Origin: Pelagibacteraceae bacterium AG-414-E02
GTDB taxonomy: Bacteria; Pseudomonadota; Alphaproteobacteria; Pelagibacterales; Pelagibacteraceae
Direction of reading: 5' to 3'
NCBI GenBank assembly: GCA_003214615.1
Contig: QCLK01000005.1
Span: 1 to 64,000 of the forward strand
DNA: 64,000 nt
In this document: one piece after another, positions 7,675 to 17,090 of the stretch
Numbering within the stretch: position 1 is the first letter of the stretch
Layout: the number at the start of each line of letters is the position of its first letter
Notes under the pieces: model-generated
Told to the model about the DNA's origin: nothing
The model's input: only the letters and a program-made list of their open reading frames with translations
Database searches by the model: none
Made by a program: the position numbers and the translations under genes

Positions 7675-9093
7675 TCAACTAGCCTTTTGGTAATTTTTTT
7701 CCATATCCTCAATAAAAGAATTGATATCATCAAGTGCTTTTAACTTATTATCATCATCCTTAAATTTATTTCTCAAGGTATCAATTTCATTATAAGTTCT
7801 TGGAATCGTGTTCCATTTTTCTTCATTTGTGCTTAAAATTCTTGTGGCAACTTCTTTGTGAACTAAATTATATTCATTTTTAGGCAGAGATTGAGGACTT
7901 TCTTCATAGAGAATTTTTTTTCCAAAGTACTGCATCCGCTTATCTTTAAATTTTTGTATTACTGAAAATTTATCTTTCCAATCTGCATTATGAAATTCAG
8001 GCATAATTTTATTATCATGATCAGATGTAAATTGTTTGTAAATGGATTCTTCCGCATAAACATCTTCTTGTGATTCTGATTCTTGTCTATCTCTTGCATC
8101 ATCATCTAAGATTGCAGCGACTTTTTTTGAAAACTCCTTATTTTTTCTTATTAATTTAGCTCTCTCTTTTAATTTCTTAATACCTAGTTGTTTATAACTG
8201 TCAAAATTTAAACCATAGCTCGAATTCATAATTATTGGATGTTTTTTATGTTTTATAGTTCTTATAACTTTTGGTTTTTTATCTAATTCTTTTTTTAATT
8301 CCTGAGCAGACAAATTAAAGTAAAAATTGGGGTCAGCTTTAAGATCAAAGCACATAGGATACTTCCATTGGGGATGTTGACATACAAAAGTCAAAACAAA
8401 TGGGACTGATTTTCCATAATAAAAAAAATCTGTACAGAATAATTCTTCATTTTGGATTAATTGGAAACTTTTGTCTTTATTTGTGGTCATTAAACTTGCC
8501 CTCCAAACATTTGGAGCTTTTTTGCTTAAAAGTTTTGCAATTTCAATGGTTGCTAGAACATCGCTGATAGCCGAATGCGCATCTTCATGTTTAATACCAT
8601 TCATTGGAGCCAATTTATCTAGCTTAAAAACAGGATTATTTTTATCACTTATTGGAGTTTTGATACAATTTGGATAATAAAGATGGCAAGCTCTAGCTAG
8701 ACTAAATAAATCTCCTCTCTCGTTACCATTTGTGTTTGTTAAATAAGGATATTCGAGATTTTTCCATAAAGTTCTTCTTAAAAACTCTTCATCAAAATTA
8801 ATTGAATTATAACCAATAAAAATAGAATTTTTCCATTGTTTAAATTTATCTGTCATTTGTCTGACCATTTGATAGTGGGACAGGTTTGTTTCTTTAAGCA
8901 TTTTTGGAGTAGTTTTGTTTACTAATAACGCCATAGCTTCAGGAACAACTCCAGGGTTCAATTTACATCGTGCTTCATATCGATCTAATTCTTGAAAATT
9001 GTCATTAACAAGCACTGCTGCTACCTGAATAATTTGGCCATAGGAAACATTTGAAGAGCATGTTTCAAAATCGTAAAAAACCAAATTTGGCAT
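7675..9093 (-). CDS. sbcB: Exodeoxyribonuclease I (SbcB-type)
   Basis: A 472-residue protein with an N-terminal DEDD 3'-5' exonuclease domain: FYDFETCSS holds the first acidic pair, GYNSINFDEEFLRR the second motif, and HEDAHSAISDVLATIEIAK the third with His and Asp. The remainder matches the length and helical SH3-like/C-terminal regions of exonuclease I, which degrades single-stranded DNA in mismatch repair and recombination. It lies 5 bp downstream of rmuC, forming a small DNA-maintenance pair. The middle contains a charged run near residues 330-360. Confidence 0.88.
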   Translation of the reverse strand: MPNLVFYDFETCSSNVSYGQIIQVAAVLVNDNFQELDRYEARCKLNPGVVPEAMALLVNKTTPKMLKETNLSHYQMVRQMTDKFKQWKNSIFIGYNSINFDEEFLRRTLWKNLEYPYLTNTNGNERGDLFSLARACHLYYPNCIKTPISDKNNPVFKLDKLAPMNGIKHEDAHSAISDVLATIEIAKLLSKKAPNVWRASLMTTNKDKSFQLIQNEELFCTDFFYYGKSVPFVLTFVCQHPQWKYPMCFDLKADPNFYFNLSAQELKKELDKKPKVIRTIKHKKHPIIMNSSYGLNFDSYKQLGIKKLKERAKLIRKNKEFSKKVAAILDDDARDRQESESQEDVYAEESIYKQFTSDHDNKIMPEFHNADWKDKFSVIQKFKDKRMQYFGKKILYEESPQSLPKNEYNLVHKEVATRILSTNEEKWNTIPRTYNEIDTLRNKFKDDDNKLKALDDINSFIEDMEKNYQKAS

Positions 9094-9098
9094 AAGTA

Positions 9099-10136
9099 TT
9101 ATTTGTTCAACACTTTCACCTTGTCAGTATCTTCTTTGATTGCGGCTTCAACTTTTTCAGGATCTTTAATATTTTCTAGGGTATTCTTAATTGATCTTGC
9201 GCTTTTTCCAAAGTCAACTGTATAACTCATAGCTTCTTCTAACTTTTTTCTTAATCCATCTATTAAAAAAAAATGTTTTTCAAATCTAGTAGATAGTTTT
9301 TTTAAATCGTCATGAATTTGTGTTGCATGTTTTTGTACTTTAAGTGTTTGAAAACCCATATGAAAGGCCTGCAAAATAGAAGATAATGTATTCGGACCCG
9401 CTATTGTAATTTTATATTTGGTTCTAAGTTCCTGCATTAATAATTCTTTAGTTTTTGAGTCGCGATAACTTGATAATTCAGCATACAAACCTTCGGTCGG
9501 AGCATAGATAATTGCGAAGTCTGTGGTCTTTGGAGGTGAAATATACTTTTCATTTACTCTTTTTGCTTTATTTCTAAATGCAGACGCTAGATCTTTTCTA
9601 GCATCAGCTAGAGCATCTTTGTCTTTTGATTGAAAAGCATCATCAATGGCTTTAAATTTTTCTATTGGCCAATGGCTATCTATTGGACAAAGTATTCCAT
9701 CTTGTAATTTTACAGCAAATTCAACATTGTCCCCGCTCTCATCAGGTTTCATTTTGACATTAGCAATATATTGTGATGCAGGTAACAAATCTTTTAATAA
9801 AGAAGCTAAAGAAAATTCAGCAAGCACTCCATATTGCTTAACGCCTGCTAAAATTCTACTAAAATTTTGTTGGCTTTTGTTTAGTGTCTCTACTTGTTGA
9901 TTAAATGCTCCAACTTTTTCATCAACTCTGGTTAATGCGCTTGTCATATCCTTTGCTACGTCTTTTGACATACTGCCGAAAGATTCGCTAAAAGATGTTT
10001 TTATTGAGTTAATTTGATTATTAATTTTTTCACTAATATCAGAATCTTGCTTAGGCCTACTTTTAAACAAAAAATAAAGAACGCATAAATTACCAAAAAT
10101 TAAAAGTAATACTAAAATTATTAATAAACTATCCAT
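9099..10136 (-). CDS. rmuC: DNA recombination protein RmuC
   Basis: A 345-residue protein starting MDSLLIILVLLL. It has one N-terminal membrane helix, a coiled-coil region, and the RmuC domain with LLPASQYIANVKM, VEFAVKL, CPIDSHWPIEKF and FAIIYAPTEGLYAEL, which is a restriction-endonuclease-like fold. RmuC limits inversions at short inverted repeats in E. coli. An upstream in-frame Met at 10226 is possible, but it would run into the neighbouring gene's 3' end and place a basic tail before the membrane helix, so the start at 10136 is preferred. It precedes sbcB by 5 bp. Confidence 0.9.
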   Translation of the reverse strand: MDSLLIILVLLLIFGNLCVLYFLFKSRPKQDSDISEKINNQINSIKTSFSESFGSMSKDVAKDMTSALTRVDEKVGAFNQQVETLNKSQQNFSRILAGVKQYGVLAEFSLASLLKDLLPASQYIANVKMKPDESGDNVEFAVKLQDGILCPIDSHWPIEKFKAIDDAFQSKDKDALADARKDLASAFRNKAKRVNEKYISPPKTTDFAIIYAPTEGLYAELSSYRDSKTKELLMQELRTKYKITIAGPNTLSSILQAFHMGFQTLKVQKHATQIHDDLKKLSTRFEKHFFLIDGLRKKLEEAMSYTVDFGKSARSIKNTLENIKDPEKVEAAIKEDTDKVKVLNK

Positions 10137-10191
10137 GATTCGTAAGATAAACTTCCTATATAAAATTTCTAGTCTAAAATCAAAACTAGTT

Positions 10192-11334
10192 TTATGCTTG
10201 TTCTTTCTTCTGTCTTTCGCGATCAATATGAGAAGTCATTACATCCACAAGATAATCGGAATAATTGAATATTTCTTTTGTTGCAAAAGATTTAGTTTCA
10301 TGTTTTTCGGGATTAGCTTTATTTTCTACAACAATTTTCCCTTTTTTTGCGTCGGAGTCTTCTAAGTAAATTAAAATCAGCCAATCTTCATCTGGACTAT
10401 CATCGTATCTAATAAAGCATTCATTGGTTTCATATCTTCGATCAATAACTCTTAAAATACTTTTATGTTTTGGTATATATCTTTTATTTAACTGAAAAAC
10501 TAAAGAATTTGCTGAACGGTAAAAAGATTCTAAAACAAGCTCTATGTTTTGCCTGTGCTCTGCATATTCTTTCTCTTTTTGTAGCAAATCCTCTTTGGTA
10601 TCAGTATCTGAAATTTCTACACCTAAAGATTCCACTCTTTCTCTAATTTTTTGCTCTCTGATTAATCGATATTTTTCTTTAATTTTTTCAAGCCGTTCTT
10701 CTACTGGACGATAATCTTCACGTTGTTCTTGCAATGCAATTTTTTCTAAATTTTTAATTTCTTGAAGTTCCCTTTTGCGGAATGATTCAATCTTTTTTGA
10801 AAGTTTTATTTCTTCTAAAAATTGTCTGCGTTTATTAGCCTGTTCTTTTCTTAGAATTGCCTGTTCCTGCCTGATGAATTTTTTTAAGTCTTGTTCGCGC
10901 TCCTTGGCAAGCTTTTGTTCTTCACGGAGTTGTTGTTTTTTAGTTTCATATCTCAAACGACGTTCTTCTTTTATTTGTCTTTCTTTTTCTTTTTTCTCAA
11001 AGGCAATTTTTTTTAGTTTTTCAATTCTTCGTTTTTCCCTAAAATCTTCATAAGCCCTAAAAATTGGCCGAAGAACAAAATTTAGTATGCTTTGAAAGCG
11101 CAGTTTTTTCAATTGTTTTGCTCGATCTTTAAAAATTGGAATTTTTATCTTTGGTAAACTGCTTATTTTTTTATTTAACTGAACTTTAATTTTATATTTT
11201 TTTGTTTTTTTCCTTCTTTTAAATTTGCGTGATTTTTTTGTTTTTTTTTTTAATCTAAATCTTTTTATTTTTTTGATTTTTTTTCGTATTTTACGTAGTT
11301 TTTTCTTATTTCTTTTTTTAGTTTTTTTCTTCAT
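10192..11334 (-). CDS. Lys/Arg-rich coiled-coil protein of unknown function
   Basis: I do not recognise this 380-residue protein. The first 60 or so residues are almost entirely Lys, Arg and Ile (for example KKKTKKRNKKKLRK). Residues about 95-260 form a long charged region rich in Glu, Lys, Arg and Gln, very likely a coiled coil. The last 110 residues look like a small globular domain with ECFIRYDDSPDEDWLILIYLED followed by a short helix. There is no signal peptide or membrane segment. The basic tail could bind nucleic acid or membrane; that is inference. It lies just upstream of rmuC/sbcB on the same strand, which may link it to DNA maintenance. Confidence 0.7.
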   Translation of the reverse strand: MKKKTKKRNKKKLRKIRKKIKKIKRFRLKKKTKKSRKFKRRKKTKKYKIKVQLNKKISSLPKIKIPIFKDRAKQLKKLRFQSILNFVLRPIFRAYEDFREKRRIEKLKKIAFEKKEKERQIKEERRLRYETKKQQLREEQKLAKEREQDLKKFIRQEQAILRKEQANKRRQFLEEIKLSKKIESFRKRELQEIKNLEKIALQEQREDYRPVEERLEKIKEKYRLIREQKIRERVESLGVEISDTDTKEDLLQKEKEYAEHRQNIELVLESFYRSANSLVFQLNKRYIPKHKSILRVIDRRYETNECFIRYDDSPDEDWLILIYLEDSDAKKGKIVVENKANPEKHETKSFATKEIFNYSDYLVDVMTSHIDRERQKKEQA

Positions 11335-11366
11335 ATGAAATGATTCTACTTATATATAACAAATAA

Positions 11367-12563
11367 CTATTGATATATATAATCTCTACGATTGCTTGGT
11401 AATGCGGTAAAATTTTTTACAAGTTGCAATTGATATACAACTAAATCTCTAAATTTAAATGCTGCAGAACAACTGGCTAGATAAAATTCCCACATTCTAA
11501 CAAATTCTTTATTATACATAAATTTGGCTTTTTCTTTATTTTGCATGAATCTATCCAGCCAAGCTTTTAACGTTTTATCATAATGATGTATTAAAGTTTC
11601 GCAGTCAGATATAATTAAACCTGTTTTTTCAATAGGAACGACCATATCTGATAAACTAGGAATGATTCCTCCTGGAAAAATCCGTTTTTGAATCCATGAC
11701 TGCGCAGGACCCGGCTCGTCTATACTTCCGATTGTATGCAATAAGCAAATACCATCATCTGTCATAAGTTTTTTTACCCTTTTAAAGAAAGTTTTATAAA
11801 ATTTTTTTCCAAAATGCTCAAAAGCACCTACTGAAACTATTCGATGAAATTTTCCTTTCACCTTACGGTAGTCGGTAAGTTCGAATTGCACCTGATTATC
11901 CATATTTAGTTCTTTAGCCTTTTTTTTGCAGTAGTTTATTTGATTTTCGCTTAAAGAAATTCCAACAACCTCGCACTGGCTTTGTTTAGCAATTTCAAAT
12001 GCCATACCGCCCCATCCACATCCAATATCCAAAACTTTTTGTCCTGGTTTTAAATTTAATTTTTTAATTATATGGTTAATTTTATTTTGTTGAGCATCTT
12101 CTAAACTTTCATCCTCTCTATTGAAGTAGGCACATGAATATTGTCTATGTTTTTTATCCAAAAAAAGATCATAAAAATCCTCTCCAATATCATAATGATG
12201 CTCCGCATTCTTTTTAGATTTTCCAGGTAAATTATAATTTGTAAGATATCTCCAAGTATGCAAAGTTTTTTTTATAAAATATCCAGAAAAATTTATTTCA
12301 CCTCTCCCTATATTTTCAAAGGTCATATTTAAAAAATCTAGCAAAGAGGCATTTTCGATCTTAATTTCTCCACGCATATAAGCTTCTGGAAAATTTAAAT
12401 CTGGATTAAGTACCAGTTTCCAGTTTAAGTCTTTTTTTAATAGTTTTAGGGTTACAGGTTTATTTAAATCTGGTTTACCGCAAATATATTTTTGCTCTGA
12501 GGAATCTATTAAAATAATTCCATTTTTTTTATAAATTTTAGATAATAATCTAGCTAATAACAT
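11367..12563 (-). CDS. cfa: Cyclopropane-fatty-acyl-phospholipid synthase
   Basis: A 398-residue SAM-dependent methyltransferase that adds a methylene bridge to unsaturated phospholipid acyl chains. It has the family pre-catalytic HHYDIGEDFYDLFLD and the QYSCAYF strand, the SAM-binding loop VLDIGCGWGGMA, SVGAFEHFG and the substrate region IFPGG. The N-terminal lipid-binding part (about 100 residues) is present, so it is full length. It is 3 bp downstream of a DapA-family gene and probably shares its transcript. Confidence 0.93.
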   Translation of the reverse strand: MLLARLLSKIYKKNGIILIDSSEQKYICGKPDLNKPVTLKLLKKDLNWKLVLNPDLNFPEAYMRGEIKIENASLLDFLNMTFENIGRGEINFSGYFIKKTLHTWRYLTNYNLPGKSKKNAEHHYDIGEDFYDLFLDKKHRQYSCAYFNREDESLEDAQQNKINHIIKKLNLKPGQKVLDIGCGWGGMAFEIAKQSQCEVVGISLSENQINYCKKKAKELNMDNQVQFELTDYRKVKGKFHRIVSVGAFEHFGKKFYKTFFKRVKKLMTDDGICLLHTIGSIDEPGPAQSWIQKRIFPGGIIPSLSDMVVPIEKTGLIISDCETLIHHYDKTLKAWLDRFMQNKEKAKFMYNKEFVRMWEFYLASCSAAFKFRDLVVYQLQLVKNFTALPSNRRDYIYQ

Positions 12564-12566
12564 AGT

Positions 12567-13451
12567 TTAAGCCGCTATATTTTTTTCTGGAAAGAATTCT
12601 AATTCTTTTAACTTAGACATAAGCTCTTTCTGTTCTACATTTGAAAGCAAACTCATAGGAGGTAAAATTCTTTTATATTTCTCATTTTCTACTGACATAA
12701 AAGTGTGGAGTCCAGAAATTAAATTATAATTGTCAAACACCTTTCTAATTGAACAAAGTTTTTCATTAAATTTTTGTTCTTTTTTATTGTGAAAATCATC
12801 ATAAACTTTACGTGATAACTGTGCTGTTACGTTACAAATTGCCGAAATAATTCCGCTATTACCTAATTGCAAACCTTGTAATAATTTTCTTTCTGATCCA
12901 GGAAAAATTAAGAAATTAGGAATTTTAAGAACATCAAATAAATTATACGTACTATCTTTCACCCCAATTATTTGTTTTGGAAAATCTTTTACTAGTCTCT
13001 CTATTACTTGCACACTAAATTTGTATCCGCACAATTTCAAATAATTATATAAAATTATTGAAACTTCTGGAACTTTTTCAATTATATTTGAATAATATCT
13101 ATAAACTCCATCATCTTGATATGAATAATATGCTGGCGGCATTAAAAGAAATCTATTAATTCCATTGCTCAAACTATGCTTAATTAAATCAACATTTTCA
13201 AGCAATGAATTTGATCCAGTTCCAATAATAAAATTATCTCTGCACTTGCTGGTGCCTGCTTTATCAATTAATTTTTTTTTTTCCTTTGAAGAAATATATT
13301 GAGCAATACCTGTGCTTCCCAGCAGTACTACGCCATGACATCCATCCTTAACAACTCTTTCTGCATGTCCAATTGTAAAATCAACGTTCAATGACAAATC
13401 TTCATTAAAAATAGACATTGAAGCCGCATAAATTCCAGGTTTGACTGCCAT
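12567..13451 (-). CDS. DapA/NanA-family class I aldolase or lyase, substrate unknown
   Basis: A 294-residue TIM barrel of the dihydrodipicolinate synthase family. The Schiff-base lysine is clear in IGVKDST, and the barrel landmarks GCHGVVLLGSTG, IIGTGSNS and LLMPPAYYSY are present. It is unlikely to be true DapA. The pyruvate carboxylate-binding GTTGE motif is GSTGIAQYIS, and the catalytic YNVPxRT segment reads YNYLKLCGYK, losing the Pro and Arg/Thr that bind the second substrate. It could be a 2-keto-sugar-acid aldolase or similar enzyme. It precedes cfa by 3 bp; the gene upstream is divergent. Confidence 0.78.
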   Translation of the reverse strand: MAVKPGIYAASMSIFNEDLSLNVDFTIGHAERVVKDGCHGVVLLGSTGIAQYISSKEKKKLIDKAGTSKCRDNFIIGTGSNSLLENVDLIKHSLSNGINRFLLMPPAYYSYQDDGVYRYYSNIIEKVPEVSIILYNYLKLCGYKFSVQVIERLVKDFPKQIIGVKDSTYNLFDVLKIPNFLIFPGSERKLLQGLQLGNSGIISAICNVTAQLSRKVYDDFHNKKEQKFNEKLCSIRKVFDNYNLISGLHTFMSVENEKYKRILPPMSLLSNVEQKELMSKLKELEFFPEKNIAA

Positions 13452-13503
13452 ATTTTTACCTCTTAGCTTATTTATTTATCGTAAATTATATAAAATTAAA
13501 AAA

Positions 13504-14442
13504 ATGAATCAAACAGCTTTAGTGATAATAAAATCTATGGGAATTGGAGATTTATGTATTTTGATTGCAAACATACATGCAATTAGCAAATCAACAGGTA
13601 AGCCGGTGGTTGTTTTGGCACAAAAAAATACCCAAGCTAACTCAATATTAAAAAATGATCCTCATGTTAAAGAAGTAATTGAACTCGATAAAAAAGGCTT
13701 CTTTAATATTATTAAAAAAATTGAACCTTATAAGTTTAGCCAGTCTTATATTTATAGCGATAGTTTAAGGCTTTATATGATTTCAAAACTATCGGGTATA
13801 AAGCAAATTTTTCATTATAAATTTTTTTCTAAAAGAGGTAAAAATTTTTTTAAGACAGCAAAGAAATTTACTGAAAAAATATTAAATGTAGAAATTAATT
13901 CTCAATCTAAAATCTATTGTAGTAATGATGATATTCAAGAAGCCAAAAAGAGATATAATATTACAGGTAAAACAAAAAACATTATTTGCGGCATCTCAGC
14001 TTCAGGACCTACAAAACGTTGGGAAATAAAAAATTTCATTAAATTGTTTGAAAATCTTAATTCTAAACATGAATGTAGATTTTTTCTTGCAGGTGGAGTT
14101 AAAGACGAAAACTTAATTCAACAAGTTAAAGATTCTTCTATTGGAAAAAACTGTATCTCTCTATCTGAAATGACCATAGCAGAAATAATGCCTATTATAA
14201 GTTCATGCCAATATTGTATTTCGAATGATTCTGGTTTTGCTCATATTTCTTCCGGTTTAAATTTAAAATGTTTAGTCTTGTTCATGGATTCTCCCCCGGC
14301 AGCTTACGGATTGTATAGTAAAAATATATCTATTATTGTTCCGAATGGTCAAACTATTGATACTTGTACTCACAATACACGCGGAAAAGATAAAATATCA
14401 TTTGATGAGGTACTGAAAAGATCTTTGGAAATAATTAATTAA
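13504..14442 (+). CDS. Glycosyltransferase family 9 (heptosyltransferase-like)
   Basis: A 312-residue GT-B protein starting MNQTALVIIKSMGIGDLCI, the GDxxl N-terminal loop of the ADP-heptose:LPS heptosyltransferase family. The C-terminal nucleotide-sugar region shows GISASGPTKRWEIKNF (like GxSGxxKrWP), and CISNDSGFAHISSGLN matches the xxNDSGxxHxA motif. The role is probably transfer of a sugar to a lipid A core or another envelope glycan. An upstream Met at 13441 is rejected because it would overlap the divergent aldolase gene. The 3' end meets the J-protein gene in a shared TTAA. Confidence 0.85.
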   Translation: MNQTALVIIKSMGIGDLCILIANIHAISKSTGKPVVVLAQKNTQANSILKNDPHVKEVIELDKKGFFNIIKKIEPYKFSQSYIYSDSLRLYMISKLSGIKQIFHYKFFSKRGKNFFKTAKKFTEKILNVEINSQSKIYCSNDDIQEAKKRYNITGKTKNIICGISASGPTKRWEIKNFIKLFENLNSKHECRFFLAGGVKDENLIQQVKDSSIGKNCISLSEMTIAEIMPIISSCQYCISNDSGFAHISSGLNLKCLVLFMDSPPAAYGLYSKNISIIVPNGQTIDTCTHNTRGKDKISFDEVLKRSLEIIN

Positions 14443-14951
14443 CTAAAATCATTTTTTAATATTGTTTCTTTAGCTTCGTTTACTATTTGGCTTAAACGCT
14501 CTGTGTTAGAATTTGGATTAACATCAGGATGAATTTTTTTCTGGAGTCCATTTGTAGCTTTGATTACATCTTCTTTGGAACAGCCCTTTTGTAATCCCAA
14601 AATTTTATAAGCCTCTTGCAAAGATAAATTGCTTGAAGGTTGTGACTGGTTAGAACTACCATAGTAAGAAAATCTTCCTGAATTTCTCAAATACTGCAAT
14701 AGTCTCCATAATTGAAATATTTGAATGGCTGTTAAACCTTTAATTTTGAGAACGCTCATTGCTAGAAGAAGCAAAGGAAGTGAAAAAAGAAATCTACCGG
14801 CAATTACAAAAAGAATGGCAAAAATAATTGATAAAACAAAGATTACACCTCTAGTCCCTTTTGCTATTTTTTTGCTACTTGTCTTCGCAAACCAAGAAAG
14901 TAGAACAAAAATCAGGATAAAAATAATAATTCCAAAAAAAACTAAATTCAT
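14439..14951 (-). CDS. Membrane-anchored J-domain protein
   Basis: A 170-residue protein with two to three N-terminal hydrophobic segments (about residues 3-20, 33-52 and 55-70), then a C-terminal J-like domain. The HPD tripeptide lies in KKIHPDVNPNS, preceded by SLQEAYKILGLQKGCSKEDVIKA. J-domains stimulate DnaK ATPase. This arrangement resembles the alphaproteobacterial and mitochondrial Tim14/Pam18-like J-proteins, with the domain at the end of the chain. No zinc-finger or Gly/Phe region is present, so it is not DnaJ itself. It converges on the GT9 gene. Confidence 0.82.
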   Translation of the reverse strand: MNLVFFGIIIFILIFVLLSWFAKTSSKKIAKGTRGVIFVLSIIFAILFVIAGRFLFSLPLLLLAMSVLKIKGLTAIQIFQLWRLLQYLRNSGRFSYYGSSNQSQPSSNLSLQEAYKILGLQKGCSKEDVIKATNGLQKKIHPDVNPNSNTERLSQIVNEAKETILKNDFS

Positions 14952-14969
14952 ATATTAATCATCTTTCAC

Positions 14970-17051
14970 ATGAATATACCAAAATTAAGACAACAGAAAA
15001 CAATCAAAAAATGTCATGGAATTTCATGGGAAGATAATTATGCATGGATTCATCAAGCAAATATATTAGAAGTGCTTAGGGATCCTGCAAAATTAAATTC
15101 TGAGGTTAAAAAATACTTAGAAAAAAATAATGAATATACAGAATATCATTTAAAAGATACTAAAAAATTTCAAAAAAAATTATTTGATGAAATAAAGAAC
15201 AGAATAAAACTTGATGATGAAACTTTACCCTATACAGACAAAAAATATATTTATTGGACAAAAACTACTAAAGAAGCAAATTACTCATTAAAACTTAGAA
15301 AAAAAATAGGAAGCAATAAAATTGAAGAATATTGGTCAGGAGAAAAAGAAAAGGCGAAATTAAAAGCAGAATATTTTGGGATTGGAGATTTAGAAGTTTC
15401 AAACAATGATGAAATGCTTGCCTATTCTTTGGACCTAAAAGGTTCTGAGTATTTTACAATAAATGTACGTAGAATTTCTGATAATAAAATTTTGTCAGAA
15501 GAAATTAAAGAAACCTCAGGAAGTATTACTTGGTCATTAGATGATAAGTATATTTTCTATTCAAAGTTAGACAAATTTCATAGACCGCGAAAAATTTACC
15601 AACATAAAGTTGGAACCTCGCCAGAAAAAGATAAATTAATTTATGAAGAAAAAGACGAAGGTTTTACATGTGGAATTGGAATTAGTTCTGATGAAAAATA
15701 TTACTTTATTGCAACCTCAGATCACACTACATCTGAAATATATTTTTTTAATGTTCATGAAGATAATCCAAAATTAAAATTATTTAAAAAAAGACAAAAG
15801 GAAATAAAATACTCTATAGATTCTTGGAAAGGCAATTTTTATATACATACAAATCTTAACGCGGAAGATTACAAAATCTGTAAATGCAAACATGGAAATA
15901 TTGAAAAATGGGAAAATTTAATCACAGCTACCAACGGTGTTCTTATTGGAAGTTTTGATTTACTTAATGAGTGGATGATACGATCTGAACTTAGAGATGC
16001 TTTATCTAAAATTTACATTAGAAATTTAAATACAAATAAAGAAGAAGAATTATTTATTACTGAGGAAAAAGTAATAAGTATAGGATCTTCGTTAATGCAA
16101 AAAGACAGAAATACAAATAAAATTTATATTGCTTACCACTCTCCAAAAACTCCTGGCAAATCTTATATTTATGATATTATTACGAAAGAAAAAAAACTCG
16201 TAAAAGAAGAAGTTGTGCCTTCTGGTCATAATCCCGAGGATTATATCGTCGAAAGATTAAATTGTAATTCTCATGATGGAAGAAAAATTCCTTTAACAAT
16301 AACTCGTCATAAAAAAACAAAATTAGATGGAAAAGCAAATCTTCTTCTTTATGCTTATGGAAGCTACGGTGCTTCAATGGGACCTGGATTTTCTTCTAGT
16401 AGACTAAGTTTAATTAACAGAAATATAATTTGGGTAACCGCCCATATTAGAGGTGGAATGGAAAGAGGAATGAGTTGGTGGAAAGAAGGAAAAATGCTGA
16501 ATAAAAAAAATACTTTCGAAGATTATATCTCAAGTGCTAAATTTTTAATTGAAAAAAAATATACAGGTAGAGGAAAAATAATTGGTATGGGCGGTTCTGC
16601 TGGCGGATTACTGATGGGCGCTGTTGTTAATCAAGCCCCGCAATTATTCCTTGGAATGATTATGGCTGTACCTTTTGTTGATACACTTACAACAAATTTA
16701 GATCACTCATTACCTTTAACAGTTGGAGAGTTTAATGAGTTTGGAAATGCAAAAGAAAATAAAGAACACTTTGATTATATTCGCTCATACTCTCCTTATG
16801 AAAATATAAAAAAAATGGACTATCCTCATATTTTCATAACAACAAGCTTGAGTGATAATAGAGTTCTGTTTGATGAACCTACAAAATTTACTGCAAAATT
16901 AAGAGACTATAAAACGGATAACAATCTTATGCTTTTAAAAACTGAAATGAAAGCTGGTCACGCAGGAAAAACAGGAAGAGATTCGGCAATTGAAGAAATT
17001 GCTCTAGATTATGCTTTTGCATTAAAAATATCTCAAAAATTAAATACTTAA
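14970..17051 (+). CDS. ptrB: Oligopeptidase B (protease II), S9 family
   Basis: A 693-residue prolyl-oligopeptidase-family peptidase. The N-terminal half (about residues 60-400) is the beta-propeller gate, with the family pieces YAWIHQAN, YSLDLKGSEYFTI and FYSKLDKFHRP. The C-terminal alpha/beta-hydrolase domain has YGSYGASMGPGF, AHIRGGMERG, the nucleophile Ser543 in GMGGSAGGLLMG, and the catalytic His near KAGHAGKTGR. Such enzymes cleave short peptides after basic residues, usually in the cytoplasm, and no signal peptide is visible. It begins 18 bp from the divergent J-protein gene, so the two share a very small promoter region. Confidence 0.93.
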   Translation: MNIPKLRQQKTIKKCHGISWEDNYAWIHQANILEVLRDPAKLNSEVKKYLEKNNEYTEYHLKDTKKFQKKLFDEIKNRIKLDDETLPYTDKKYIYWTKTTKEANYSLKLRKKIGSNKIEEYWSGEKEKAKLKAEYFGIGDLEVSNNDEMLAYSLDLKGSEYFTINVRRISDNKILSEEIKETSGSITWSLDDKYIFYSKLDKFHRPRKIYQHKVGTSPEKDKLIYEEKDEGFTCGIGISSDEKYYFIATSDHTTSEIYFFNVHEDNPKLKLFKKRQKEIKYSIDSWKGNFYIHTNLNAEDYKICKCKHGNIEKWENLITATNGVLIGSFDLLNEWMIRSELRDALSKIYIRNLNTNKEEELFITEEKVISIGSSLMQKDRNTNKIYIAYHSPKTPGKSYIYDIITKEKKLVKEEVVPSGHNPEDYIVERLNCNSHDGRKIPLTITRHKKTKLDGKANLLLYAYGSYGASMGPGFSSSRLSLINRNIIWVTAHIRGGMERGMSWWKEGKMLNKKNTFEDYISSAKFLIEKKYTGRGKIIGMGGSAGGLLMGAVVNQAPQLFLGMIMAVPFVDTLTTNLDHSLPLTVGEFNEFGNAKENKEHFDYIRSYSPYENIKKMDYPHIFITTSLSDNRVLFDEPTKFTAKLRDYKTDNNLMLLKTEMKAGHAGKTGRDSAIEEIALDYAFALKISQKLNT

Positions 17052-17052
17052 T

Positions 17053-17087
17053 CTTGAAATTTTAAAAATCGTTTCTATATAAATAAT
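17053..17087 (+). promoter_or_regulatory. Likely heat-shock (sigma-32/RpoH) promoter of hsp20
   Basis: CTTGAAA at 17053-17059 matches the RpoH -35 consensus exactly. After a 13-base spacer an AT-rich TTCTATAT (17073-17080) could serve as -10; the C-rich part of the classical CCCCATNT is weak. Transcription would then start near 17087, just before the two leader hairpins. This is inferred from sequence only. Confidence 0.5.
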
Positions 17088-17090
17088 TAT

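Noticed and set aside
10137-10226. N-terminal extension of RmuC to a Met at 10226
   Set aside because: It would overlap the neighbouring gene by 35 bp and put a basic segment ahead of the membrane helix; the start at 10136 gives the usual RmuC N-terminus.
13441-13503. Earlier start for the GT9 gene at 13441
   Set aside because: It overlaps the divergent DapA-family start; MNQTALVIIKSMGIGD at 13504 matches the family N-terminus.
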